DNA of 64,000 bases from Lucifuga dentata (taxonomy: Eukaryota; Chordata; Actinopteri; Ophidiiformes; Bythitidae). Within the stretch, counting starts at the first letter, position 1; every line of letters begins with the position of its first letter. Location of the stretch: the NCBI GenBank assembly GCA_014773175.1, contig VXCM01002175.1, forward strand, positions 1 to 64,000. Reading direction: 5' to 3'. Shown here one piece after another: positions 47,217-59,800 of the stretch. The notes under the pieces were generated by a model. That model worked only from the letters and a program-made list of their open reading frames with translations. It had not been told where the DNA came from and did no database searches. Made by a program: the position numbers and the translations under genes.

Positions 47217-50200
47217 TTAGTAGTAACTGGGCCTATAATGTGTGTACGGAGCATAATGATATCTGTAATGTGTGTATGGAGCATAATGATGTCTGTGATG
47301 TCGGCTCCTCATCACATAATCATGGTGCTCTGAGGGAGCGTTGTAGGGCTCAAAGTGGTAGGATGGGCTGCAAATGAAACCTGAAGGAGAAAAAAGGTTT
47401 TATGAATTAAACAAGGGAAATAAGGAAGCAAAGCTGGCAAAGCGGCACATTCTGAAGGAACAAAACAGTTAAAGGATAGTCGCTGTTATTATTAGCTTAG
47501 CGGAGGTTTGAAGTTTACAGCAGCAGCTAAACTGAACATTCTGGCATGAATTAGCTCAGCCGAACATCAGATGCAGCAAACTAACAGGAATGTTTCAGAG
47601 GATACAAAAGTAATACCAATATCTTTAGGACTTTTTCCCTCACCTTATAAAAAGTAAAACCATTCATCCATTTCAAAATTAGCAAGCATAATAATAGTAC
47701 TGCAGACTGGAACAGATTGAGAGTGTGTTCTTCGTACTGCTTGGCTGGTGTGTGTCTGGAGCTCGGTAACGTGCAGGTCCGTCGTTCCAGTTTTTCTGCG
47801 GCTGTAGTTTTTTGCTGGTGTACTCCTCAAAGCTCAAGAAGTTAAAGGGAAGAGAATCTTTGTAGAACTCCTCCCTGTTGTCGTCATGATGTCCTTCCTT
47901 CGGCCAGCACAAGGCTGCTGGAGAAGGGAGTGAAGGACAGAAGCCTACAAGGAGATGTAAGATGGTCTTAAGACAGCTTTCAAGAACTGACTCACAACCA
48001 TGGAATCAATTGATATTACTTTTTCCCAAATATTCTACCTCACAGTCCTAGATTTCATTAAACTCTGTTACGTGCATTTAAAGAAGTATATTAACTATTC
48101 AACACATCATCTCAAGTCTTAGATATATATTTTTGGTCTTGTTTTTACTGTAGCTGGTCAGTTTTCTTACAAAAACAATCTCATATCAACCTAAATTAAA
48201 TGTGACAGTACATTTTCAGCAACCAGTGTGAAAACCAGAAATACTTCCAGAGTGATATCAGTCTGAGACATTAGTCCTCTGCAGTGGCTCAGTGTGAATG
48301 AGTGTGTGTGTGTGTGTGTGTGTGCAGAGTTTTCCTCCTTACCAGCAGTCAGTGTGAGTGGACTTGGTATGATGATGCCCCAGGCCTCTGCGATGTGCCT
48401 TAGCAGCAGACAGGTTAACCTGCGATGGGCGAGTTCATTCCAGTGGATGCCGTCTTTCATGCGATGCTGCAAGGAGAAGCGGAACTGAAAGTGGAAGTCC
48501 AATACGTCCATCCCACAGGCGTCAGCCAGAGTCCCGCTGTAGAAGTTGGCCTTGATCACATCTTGACGCAGTTGGGGAGCTAGGTGCTCAATCTGAGGAG
48601 GAGAAATGACAAAGAGACAGCGGACAGAGTCTGGAGAAAAATTTGAAATCAGCTTCTCGTCTTAAAATCTTTTTGAAAATCCCGAGTTCAGAGAGACACA
48701 CAAGCTTCTACACCACGACAAGATACAGCCTGAGTAGACGAGTATTTTCAGAAAAAACATTTACTGCATCTATATTAAGTTATATTAATGCATATACTGG
48801 AGGTGTTTCTAATCTAACTATAAAGGCAGGAATCTCTGTCTGTCTGTGGCACCAATATCTCTAGAACCTGGTGCTGTATGAAGCTGAAATTCAGCAGGTT
48901 TATTGCTCAGGACCCAAGGACGTGCAGTGTCGCATGTGAAGTTGTTTGGATGAGCGGTTCTTGAATTGAGCTGTGCCAGTAAAAAGTAGTAACTAACGTG
49001 GCAGGATATGCTCCAGGCGGGGCTGCACACGCTCTGGTCCAGTGGCACAGTCTCAACCCGACCCCGTACAGCAAAGCTAGGTCACGTGGACGTGCAGAAC
49101 TAAATGATGGCAGGCTGCGGCGCACACCATAAAGTCTGGCCTGGTCTGAAAAGGCACAGGTTTTGAACAGGCGCTGCACTAGTGTTTTCTAATGAGTATT
49201 ATCAACAATTTTCTTCACAATTTAATTTTGAAGTGCAACATCAAAAATGATTACCAAAATCTCTACACTGATTGAATAAAACGAGATAAACACTGTTCTC
49301 CTACAACAACTGCAACAGATAGCAGAACTATGTTTTAGACATTAACATAAAAGGATGAAACATGTCAAGACTTCTTAGAGATCTAAAATATAAAAGTCTT
49401 CTCATGTTACAGTAGAGACATGTCAGAGGTGATAGTGTGAGCCAACAACAACTAATTTCCAGTAATGATCCAGATGTTTAATGATGACAAACCTCAGGCA
49501 CCAGGAAACCACCAGTGATCTGGTGTCCTACAGGCATGGTGAGGTTCCATATGACCAACGTTTCCTGGGGCAGAATTATATTCAGCTCATCAAAAAACCT
49601 GCGTAGGTTTGTCATGTAGTCATCAATCCAGTCTGCCCTGTATCTACAAAACACAACACATACAGATACAAAGGTGCTTATTATAAGAAAATATACTATT
49701 CACAAAACTTAAATACACTGGGGTTTGTAAGGTTACTTCTGAAACAAGGAAAATTTAGTCCAGCTAGCAGATTTGTGGGCCAAATTTAAAATAACATAGT
49801 AAATACAACGATACAGTCACAAAAACCAATTAACTAAAGACAACTAGTGAGCTGAAACTGTTTCTGCTAAGCGTGAAACATATTCACCACAGGGCTTTGA
49901 CTTTTAGTCATAATGTAGCCATAAATGTAGACTTGCTATGATGCCTATAAAAGCCTCAAGTCAACATGATTTAAATTTCATCTTAAAGGACCATACCACC
50001 ATTTTGCATGTTTGAGCCTAATATATTCAATTTTCATACATGTATTGTTATTGACAATCATTTCCCAAAGCATACTACTGGAACGGTGAATTAAAAATGT
50101 TTTTCCTACCTTCCAGACCTCCATTGGTTTCAGTTCATTCTGGTACGCTATTAAAATCAAGTTGTGGATACTTGAAACATTCTTGGGATAGGTAATCCAT

Positions 50201-51988
50201 CATCATGAACAACACGTGTATTCAGGTTTTTTCAAAGTTTTGTAGTTTTAGTGTTTAAGCGCAATAAAAAGCATGGAGTGAATGTATGTCTCCACCTGGG
50301 AATATAGTCCCAAAAGAAGACCTGCGTTTATGGAAAAATTTAAAGGACCGTGACTTCATAAGGCTGTGTAACTATTAGCAGGAGAAACATGGATTTTTAA
50401 GGTGGGTGTATCACTTGAATATTTGATTTTGAAAGATTAAGAGATTTTGCAAAATATCAGGAAAGCTGAAATACGGTTTTATCCTTTGGGAAATGACTGT
50501 TAGTAACGTAATATGTATGAAAATTGAATACATTAGGCTCAAACATGCAAAATGGATGGTATGGTCCTTTAACAAATAATATTTCATTCCCAAATTCCTG
50601 GTCAAGGACGACCGACGTTCCCAATGTTGGTTTCACCAATCAGAGATGTCCTGCAGCTGCTTGTTACAGTTCTGTGGATACTGAGCATGTTGTCTTGCTG
50701 ACAATGTCAATGTCAGTTTTTTTTGGTTTTTTTTTTACACTAGCAATAATTTCGTAAGCTAATTAAAGTAAAGTATCAATATTTCAACTCACGTATAACT
50801 TCATGTATGTGCATGCTCACACCTTACAACTCACCTTGAAATATCCCACAGACAGGAGTTGATGATGACCACATCTGGTTTCAAGCCATGGTAGAAATCG
50901 TTGAGGATGCTCCGCATATAGTCAGAGTAGATACGCGTTAAAAAGTAAAAGCGGACCAAGTGGTGGTCGGACTGGAACTGCCTCACCTCCCGATACTCCG
51001 TCCCGTTGTGCATGTGGCCAAGACAACCACCTTCAATCAGGCAGTCCTGCTCAAAGCTCATCTCACCCTGAAAAAGAAGGATGGGAGAGGGGAGAACAAG
51101 ATGATGAGAAAGAGAAAATCAGAATGACAAGAAAGAAAAAGAAGGGTAATGCAAACTTGAAACATCTAATTATAATAATTTCTTACCTTACTCTTGAGTT
51201 GTTTGTGGGTGAGATATTTCTCTTTCTGCAGCAGCAGAACAATATCTTTGTAAACTGCCCGCTGAACTGAGGACAAGAAGCAACAGAACACCTGTAATGC
51301 TCATTAAATTCAAGGATGCCGACATGCAGAGTATTAGAAGAAAAGCTCAGGCTTAGACTATGTAGCTTATCTAGATTCACAACTCAGGAATGTAATCAAG
51401 ACTGCCTAGGCATTCATGCTGTCTGTAGATGGTGGTTAAAACAATGGAATTACGAGAAAAAAATCTATTCTAATGTAGAAAATATACAGCATATTACAAC
51501 AGCATTAGACATCAGTTTATGTTCTGTATATGGACTTGGACTAACAAGTCTGTTGGATAGACTTGCACATCAGAATACTTTAGTAGTTATGTTTAATTAT
51601 CTACAATTTTTTATGAAACTTTGCCCTGTTAAGTTGAATGAGGAGTGTGTACAACAATTAAAGTTGTGCAACAAATTTTAAACTGGATTTGCTGTAGATA
51701 TGGAATATGAAGACTAATGTTATTTTGAAGCCATTTCACCTAGCTTTCACTTTTTGAGGCTGTTTAAATATTGGACTGAGTTATAATGAGCGGTGTTGAC
51801 AGGACAATACTTTGTCCAACTTAAACATTTGCATTAATTTCTTGTTTTCTTCATTTTGTGAAGCTTTAAGAACACAAAAAGATTAAATTATGAACAGATT
51901 ACTCACTTGAATCTCCCAGCACCACAACAAACTTATTATGGAGCAGTTGGGTGGCCTGCTGGTGGTTCACATTATTTTTTGGGTCCAT
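47217..51988 (-). CDS. pced1: PC-esterase domain-containing protein 1 family (seven coding exons)
   Basis: Exons, 5' to 3': 51988-51907, 51266-51187, 51067-50835, 49643-49493, 48592-48343, 47944-47738, 47380-47217, giving 388 residues. The N-terminal part shows the SGNH/GDSL-like first block [16 protein letters not shown] (about 19-34), then [38 protein letters not shown], the block [16 protein letters not shown] and [15 protein letters not shown]. The catalytic DxxH block is [14 protein letters not shown] (about 254-267), followed by HIAEAWG. All are hallmarks of the PC-esterase (FAM113) family, predicted acyl/glycan esterases of unknown substrate. The C-terminal third is low-complexity, rich in Tyr, His and Pro, with the duplicated string HYAPYTHYR. 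The ATG directly follows the acceptor, so a 5' UTR exon is upstream. The donor at 47738 (GCA/GTACGA) is the least certain boundary. I cannot separate the A and B paralogues. Confidence 0.88.
48830..49190. repeat. CpG-rich dispersed repeat in a PCED1 intron (family unknown)
   Basis: A block with phrases GAAGCTGAAATTCAGCAGG, GTGAAGTTGTTTGGATGAGC, AAGCTAGGTCACGTGGACGT, GATGGCAGGCTGCGGCGC and AGGCGCTGCACTAGT is much richer in CG than the surrounding intron. The phrases look like a dispersed fish repeat, and the CTAGT ending after a short GC-rich hairpin is reminiscent of a Helitron 3' end. There is no coding family. Confidence 0.4.
49983..50572. mobile_element. TTAA-flanked palindromic element, copy 4 (590 bp)
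   Basis: It starts TTAA-AGGACCATACCACC and ends GGATGGTATGGTCCT-TTAA. Its interior is the inverse of copy 2: left arm with the ACCTTCCAGACCTCCATTGG block, right arm with the GAAAGATTAAGAGATTTTGC and TTTATCCTTTGGGAAATGAC blocks. It sits in a PCED1 intron. Confidence 0.85.
51316..51681 (+). other. Unassigned 121-codon open frame, antisense in the first coding intron of the PCED1 gene
   Basis: An open frame with no recognisable domain, AT-rich, without clear splice or poly(A) signals. Hydrophobic stretches ([12 protein letters not shown]) give it a superficial coding look. I do not assign a function. Confidence 0.15.
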
Positions 51989-52197
51989 CTGTTTGATAAA
52001 AAGCCAAAGGTATAAGGTATTGTTTGTCTGCGTTAAAAATAAAGACAAAATACATATTCTAATATGTTAATTAAACGCTCTTATCTATGCTAATATTTTT
52101 TATTAGCATAACTAGCTAGCATAACTAACGAACTTCGTAAACTGTGGAGGTAGTATTAAGTTACTTACAAGACTGTAAAAATGAACAGTTTACTTAC

Positions 52198-52390
52198 CAT
52201 TATAGTAGAGTGAGTTTGGCAAGGTAATTATTAACTTTTTAAAATCAGTTATATTGCTGCACTTCTTTTTTTTTAAATTTAGCAATCGGTTAACATTACT
52301 GGACCTGTACAATCGGATGTTTGGCCCCAGGTACCGAACCGGTCCCGCTTCTCTCAGCTCGTCCAAAAATAGTTTTCCAACTTAAAACTG
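52198..52390 (-). other. Probable 5' UTR exon of the PCED1 gene (right edge approximate)
   Basis: A minus-strand donor CTATAATG/GTAAGTAAAC ends the exon at 52198. The region just upstream on that strand (GAACCGGTCCCGCTTCTCTC read on the plus strand near 52334) is locally GC-richer, as expected for a promoter/first exon. Confidence 0.4.
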
Positions 52391-53279
52391 GCTTAAAACC
52401 AAACTATACTTGCTTACAGCGTACTTTGTTTGTCTTAATAGAGTTAAACATATAAAGTATAACTTACTTTTTTTCGATGCTATCGAATTTGTATTGTCAG
52501 GTGTCTCTAATCTGATGCAGCATTTAAAGACCGTCGGAGATTCTACGTTTTATAAGGCGCGCGCAAGTTTGTTTCAGACCATTGTGGCTGACCAAATACA
52601 AGAAATAAGTAATAGAACTAATCTGGAACTCTTGAAGTAAACAAGGGAAGCTGTTTTTTTTTTTTTTTTTTTTTNTTTTTTTTTTTTTTTTTTTGAAAGG
52701 AAAAAAAAAGTACCGGTATTTCCCTGCTGCATCCATATTGTATAACCAAAACCACTTATCTCATTATGCCATAACTCTGACCACCATATTTGAAAGCTGA
52801 AATTTCCCAGGAGACCTGAAGGCACGATGAAACACTACAAAGATTGGGGGAAATTTTTCTGGTAACTGTCACATCAAAATTAAGCAAATAAATAAATAAA
52901 TAAAAATACGCGTTCACTCAGAGTCAACAAAGACAACATTTCAAGCTGTAAAGAAACATTTTCAGTTTAATCGATCATTTTTAACTGTCAGGGAAATGTT
53001 CAAACAAGCAAAATGCTGTGATATGAAGTCAATTTTTTTTTTTTTTTCCAAACTCTGAAAATCATCATAAAAAACAAAGACTTGCAACCTCAGCCTAAAA
53101 ATAGTATTAAAAACTAGATGTAGTCTGGCTTACTAAGAATAATGTGATTGTCAGTAAGATGTGATAATATAGTATCAGACACTGCATGAACTGGGGTTGC
53201 TGTTATATTTTCATTGAAAGAACTGGCATTACTGGTAAAAGCTTAAAAGAGCAAATAAAACTCTTTAAGAAAATGTCTT

Positions 53280-53285
53280 TTTATT
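53280..53285 (-). terminator. Candidate poly(A) signal of rpgrip1
   Basis: Minus-strand AATAAA lies 56 bases beyond the stop codon of the longer reading (53341) and about 140 beyond the stop of the printed reading (53426). Confidence 0.5.
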
Positions 53286-53425
53286 CTCTTCTCTTTGGAT
53301 ATATTAGGATAGGCTAAAAATACCGACTCATTATTTGCTTTCAGAAACAGTCACTGTCATCGTCATATTCTAACACTTGTAACTGATCTTTCTTCTCGTT
53401 TTTCTCCTCCTCTTCTTCATCTGTC

Positions 53426-53815
53426 TCATCTTCTTTCTGGGAATCTTTTTTTTGGGTGAAACTCCTGGTAAATCCCAGTCAGAGCTTTTGCTGCTTCCAG
53501 AGACACTTTCAGGTTTCCTATCACCTCCTTCTCTTCATCCACACTCACAACTAGAAGAGAACAAACACAGAAACACATGATAATAACAAACATGTTTCAT
53601 ATAATATGGCTGTTAGAATATAATATTTTTTTTATTTGATCCAAAAAAAAAAAAATGGCAGAAACAATACACATACTGTCAACTTGTTGTTCAATGACAT
53701 CATTTCCTGTGAGCAGCAGTTCCTGCAGGTCCAAGAAAGCATGTCCGACGTCCACACACTCATCATCATTGTCCATCGGCTCACTAACTACTGTGAACTT
53801 TAACCTGCCATTATA

Positions 53816-53852
<37 letters not shown>

Positions 53853-56800
53853 GTAGAATTTTGTGTTTTAGGGCTCAGAATTCCGGAGTATGACCTAAAG
53901 TGATGTATTAACTCATCCTTGTGTAAAACGTGTCCACGCACATTCATACATGCATGTGCATGCACACACACATACACACAGATTAGACTACCTTCCTTTG
54001 TTGGGATCCGTGCCCTCCAACATGGTGTACAGATAATGTCTAAGAGAAGCTGACTGTGATCCATCCACATAGATCACTGAGATCACAGAGAGAGAGAGAG
54101 AGAGAGAGAGTTTTTAAATGAAATTTGAGATTTTAAAACGTCCTACAAACACAAAGTCACAAGGTTCACCACCATCACCTCGTGTGAAGTTGTAGTGGAT
54201 CTCTTCTCCCTCTCTGGGTTTGCGTAGGGACATGGGTGTTTCTGTCGTCTCCATCGGGACGCCCAGCAGCCGATATTCCACATAAACGCGCTGCACTGAT
54301 TTGTCCAGTGCAACGTGAGAGGACGGCTCAAACATCAGGGACAGAATCTCAACTCTTAGCTTGTTTCCCTGAAACGCAAAACTTCTGCTATTAAAATTGA
54401 TGCCAGTTTTTCCTGTGTATGATAAACAAATAAACATTGGTCAATATTTATATCTACATTTACAAATGATCAACTACCAAAAAAGCACATTATAATGCTG
54501 CTATTTTTTATGAATTCTCTCAGACTCGCTCTATGATTTTGATCATACCTTTCTCTTTCTTCGTGTTGGTGGAATGACGATAACATTGCTTTGTGTTGAA
54601 CTTGACTCTGCAGAAGTCACATTTAGTAAATTTACATAACCTTTTCATTTAGGAAATTTAATGCACAAATACACTTCGTTATAAACTGAAATTAAATTGT
54701 ATAATATGCATAGAATGTGCATATTTTCTAACAAGTTTTGAGGCCTGACATGTTGCTCAACTATCAAATTTTGTATGATTAGATGATTATAGAAATTCCG
54801 GGCAGGTATGATGAGCATTGTGTGTATATGAATAATTACCACTTTCACTCTCCTCCTCTTCCTCCTCCTCCTCCTCCTCCTCCTCCTCACCCGCTGACAG
54901 CTGATCCATGGAGGGATGGTTCTGAGAAGGAGAAAGGACAATGTAGCCCATTCACCATTCAGAGTTATCTGGTTTTAATGCTATTGTTGTTCCTGTAAAG
55001 GACTCTATGGACTCTAGTGTGTCGGAGCCAGCGCCTACCTGAGTCCTGTTGTCTCTGGCAGAGCTTCTCCTTGACTGTGCAGTCGGTGATTGTCTGGGAG
55101 AAATTCTTTCAAAAGATCTAAAAAATTAGATTAAGTAAAATTTATAGTTATATGTTTTTTATTTTAGCACCTTATTTATTTTGGATGTCTAACTTGATTT
55201 GTATGTCAATCAGAGTCCCTAACAATAAACAATACACATTTCTATGGCTCTGTAAAAAAAAAAACATGTACTTGTTAGTTGGCGATCGAGAGGGCGTGGT
55301 NTTCTATGGCTCTGTAAAAAAAAAAACATGTACTTGTTAGTTGGCGATCGAGAGGGCGTGGTCAGACGTGGCTTAGGATTCAGATGGGGTCTGTCCTGGT
55401 AAAGGTTATGTGACTTCTTGGTGGATCTCTTCCTGTGTGGGGACTGTTGGGGAGTGAGCAGCGATTTCGTGGAAGAGGTTTTCTCTGGCCAGACGTCCTG
55501 TGAGCTCCTCTGTTTGACAATCTGAGGCTGTATATAGATGGATATCCTCATTTATGATATGTTCTTTATACTTGTATTATAGTACAGTAATGAAAATTCT
55601 TTCAATGCTATTTTCAGGTGCAAAGATCTTTACCTGAATTTTTGTCTCTTTCTGCACTGCTTTGTTTTCTCTTGGCTCAAGAAACTGAGTCTGTAGTAAA
55701 GAAAGAAATATTTTTTTTTTCTTTTGAGTGTTCAGCTCACTCACCCACAGAGCCATTTTCTGTACATAGCCACAGGATGTGATTTAGACTCAGAAATTAA
55801 AAAATAAAATTATACTAAAAAACCTTGCTCAGCTGGGTAATAACTCTTAAATTTTGGACACACCAAAATAGAGTAATATCACCTTTAATCTGGGTTTTGC
55901 TACAGGCCTCTGTGACACCATTGCCTCCTCTGTTCCCTCTTCCTCCCGCTCATGACTTTCCACTCCACTTCCTTGTCTCCACATCATTGCATCCGCTGGA
56001 GGATGGAAAGGGTACTTCCATTTTATGGTCATCCTGACCATGCCCCGTGGTCCACCTGCTGGATCCCTCAGAACATAGTCACCTAGCAGGACAAAACACA
56101 TAGAAAAAACACTTCAACCCTACTAAACGGGGTAGGATGGCTGAGTTAAAACCATCCTGCCTCTTATTGGTGATACAATGTAGTTTCTGGACTTTCTGGA
56201 TCAGTTCTAATATTTGAGCAGGAACCCAACTAGGTGTTCCCCTAGTGAGCTGTGGTTAGATGAGATGAATAATATCACAAGTTTAAAATAAAGTATTCAT
56301 CTCCTCTCTCCTTCACCTCGGATCTCCCTGCCTGTGGAAAGGGCTCGGAGCGGAATGGGTGACTTGGCCAGATAGGGAGGTTGGATCTGGTCATCGCTGT
56401 CATCAAACACATACACCCAAAGACTGCTAGACCTGGAAAAATGGAGTTGAAAACTATCGTATTTGCAAAAACTCATTAAGAAAGGAAAGTATCTTTCTAA
56501 ACTCCTGATAATTTAGCTAAAGACTTAATGGTGAGGGGGCATTTTATCTGACAATTATTAAAACAAAACCAAAAAGACTGAAATAAAGCTGGCCTTCGAG
56601 TAATCAGTCAGTTTTTAACATATTGTTTCTGTTTCCACAACAGCAAACCTTAGATAGTGCAGCACATCAGTGGTGACTGCGAGTGGGTAGCTGGTGGAGT
56701 CGTTGAACACTGGGTCAGCAGAACATTGGACCGTCTGAGAGACATGAGGCGGCAGGTCGTAGAACCTGTACGTCAGGTAGGCATCAGGAAGTAGTCCCGG

Positions 56801-59800
56801 CCAACGTGCACTGAGGCCCACACAGCACTCCAACATTACAACCAACTCATTGGGTATCCCTCCGCCGTAGTCATGTAACTCCTGCTGTAAATGATAAATA
56901 ACGGCAGCAATACAGATTAATCCAATACTTTTATATGTTCAACAGTATGTTTTGTGTGAAAAGTTTGAAGTTAATATGTTAGAATTTATTATTTTCTCTG
57001 TTTTACCACATGACCACTGTCTTGCCAGCCTGGATTCTGCAGCACAGGAATCCTGTGTGTGACTGTTCTCCTGTCTAATGGTCTCTCTGCCACCGCGTCC
57101 ACGGGCTCTGCAGGAAGGAACATGCGCACCCAAAAATCCACAACACCGATGATTTCACCTTCAGAGCCTTAAAGAGAAAGAGAGAGAGAGATACAGAAAA
57201 GTCACATGATATGTACAGAAAATGCATAAATACAAATGATTAATAGACGCTGGCAGTCAGAGTTCTCACCTGTGATATTCATACAACCACTAATGCGCTT
57301 TCCTCTCTCTTCCATGGCACCCATGAGGGTCATTTGCCCACTTCCGTGTGTGACAAAACTGACCCCTCCTGTCGCCTGGTGGAACTCCACTCTAACCCTT
57401 GACCCCTGACCTCCCAGCCTGCCCAGATCCCGGGCTGTGAGAGCATAACGGGAAGTGAAGCCGTAGTTGGGCTGACTGCCTGACACCAGAGGTGTGGAGT
57501 GCACCTCAAAGTCTAGGAGGGTGTACGTGCAAAAGGTCACAATCTCTCCTCCATCCATTCCTGTTTGAATCCTACCCAAAGTCCTAAGGCCTCCTGGGGT
57601 GAAGGTAGCAGCCTTGAAGTGTAGAAACAAGAGATTGATCAGATTCATAGAGAAAACACCATATTGCAAGTGCATATGTAAAAGTTTTAGTCTTTCAGGG
57701 ACCTTGAGGTGAATTTCCAACAGCGACTCCCCAGCCTTCAGTTGAGAAAAAGACATATCGTCCTCAATGGGCTGTACCACCTCCTGATCTCCTCCAGGCC
57801 AGGTGTACTGTATTGGTATGGTCCGTTTGTAGTTTCTGGGGCTGTACGCTAACTCTTTCAACTGGGCTTTAAAAAACAAAAAGATTCATTAAGAATTTTG
57901 AGTTTCTGTTGGTTGCATTCTGGATACTGTTATGGAAAAATTACATTTATTGCTTATTCATTGCATTAATCAATGATCATGACTGTATAACCAGCTAAAT
58001 TTCATTTAACATTTTGCCCTGAATGACCTGTTTTCCTATGAGAAACCACATGTATCCTGATAGGAATATTCCAGTAAGCACTAACAAAGTCACAGTGTTC
58101 TTTCTTATGAGACAGAACTGTGTATTCTGAAGAGAATGTTCCAGTAAGCAAAGATATGACCTGTGTGAAGGTCTTCTTTCTGATACTGTTATGGGAAAGT
58201 AACTCAACAATGTGAAGGCGATTCAGTTGATAGAACAAAGTGCACCTCTTTCCATATCAAGGAACGTGGATGATGATGTTTGTGCGGCTGTAATAGAGGA
58301 TTGTAACTTAGTCTCACATTTACAGAGCTTAGCGAAGCTTATCTCTCCTACTTGCAAGCATTGTAATAAAAGACTACTTTAAGAAAGAAGTACACTGTAA
58401 AATGTGACAAGGTGATCTTAAAAAAAATCTAGGAAACCGATTGCCTTGAAAAAGGTAAGTAAATACAACTATTAGTCTTAAGTTATGNAAAAAATCTAGG
58501 AAACCGATTGCCTTGAAAAAGGTAAGTAAATACAACTATTAGTCTTAAGTTATGTTTACTTTATGTCTACTTGAAGCCAGAGTTGTATTTATGTCTCACA
58601 TTTATGATAAATTTCCACAACAATACATAAACACATCCTAAACCATTACTGCTGAAATGAATTCTGCTGGAGCACGCTGTTCATACCTTGCAGAGTGTTG
58701 ATCTGAAGAGCTCTTTTAGATAAAAGTTTGTCTTTCTCTGCCATCCTCCTCCTGCTCTCCTCCCTCTCTCTCTCCTGCTTCTGGTTGACTGTGTTTAACT
58801 CTTCCTTGGGGAGGAAACAGAAAAAAAAAAAAAAAAANAAAAAAAAAAAAAAAAAGTTCAGTCCAAACAGGAGAGAAAAGGCTAAAAGTTTTAAACACAA
58901 GAGCACAAGCAGCAAATCTAAAGCAGCGTTGTGTTTAATCTGGATGTGTACCTGCAGGTCTTTAGTGATGCGATGCTCCAGCAGCAGCAGGTTTCTGGTT
59001 TTCTGTAATTCTAACACGGTCTCAGCATGCGATGCCTGGATGTTTGCTAGCTCAGAGGATGAGTCCTGCACCATCCCATAAGCCCCCAGGAAAAGCAGAC
59101 TCTCCCTGCTCTCCTGCTGGAGCCTGAACGCCTGCAGTGGAAGACAGAAATAAGACAAGCTCATTTTTCTGAGAGCAAAGCGCATTGAAAGGTCCAGTTC
59201 TTGTGATGGAACACCAGAGACTGTCACGACTGTCATCAGTAGGAACAGATAACAGAGGCAGAAGAGAGTGCAAACCTTGATCTGCAGGAGGGTTTCACTG
59301 AGTTCTTCAACACTCATGTCAAACTCCTATAAAAAATGAAGAAAGTAAAGATGATGGTGCGGCTGATATGTGAATTAACAGTCTTATTCCATCCTCTTTC
59401 TTCATCTGTGACCTTGGTGACAGAGTCCAGTCTGTCCTGCAGAGTGGAGACTTGTTCTCTGTACTGGAGAATCTCCTGCTCCAGATGCTCTCGCTTGTCT
59501 CGCACCAACACAGAAAAGTCTAAATGAAACAACAAGACACATTATTTCCTTCATTTTATTCATTCATTTCTTTGCTCTCAGAGAGCAAATAATTTCCTTC
59601 TATATTGATTTCTATTCAAGGTTTTATGCATAAGTCTGAATCACAACTTGTTATTAACAATGAAATGTATAAAAAAAATCATTTTTAATAACTTCCATTC
59701 AGCCTTTTTACACCGATTCTCATGTCTGTTTCAGAGGCAACAGGCTGAGAAAAGTAGCACAGATGTCCCTGTCAAATTAACGAAAAACTTTATAAGATTA

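Noticed and set aside
53597..54070. 157-codon minus frame spanning an rpgrip1 intron with a Val-Cys run
   Set aside because: It reads through a CA microsatellite; the real exons 54076-53992 and 53804-53677 are in other phases and fit the family.
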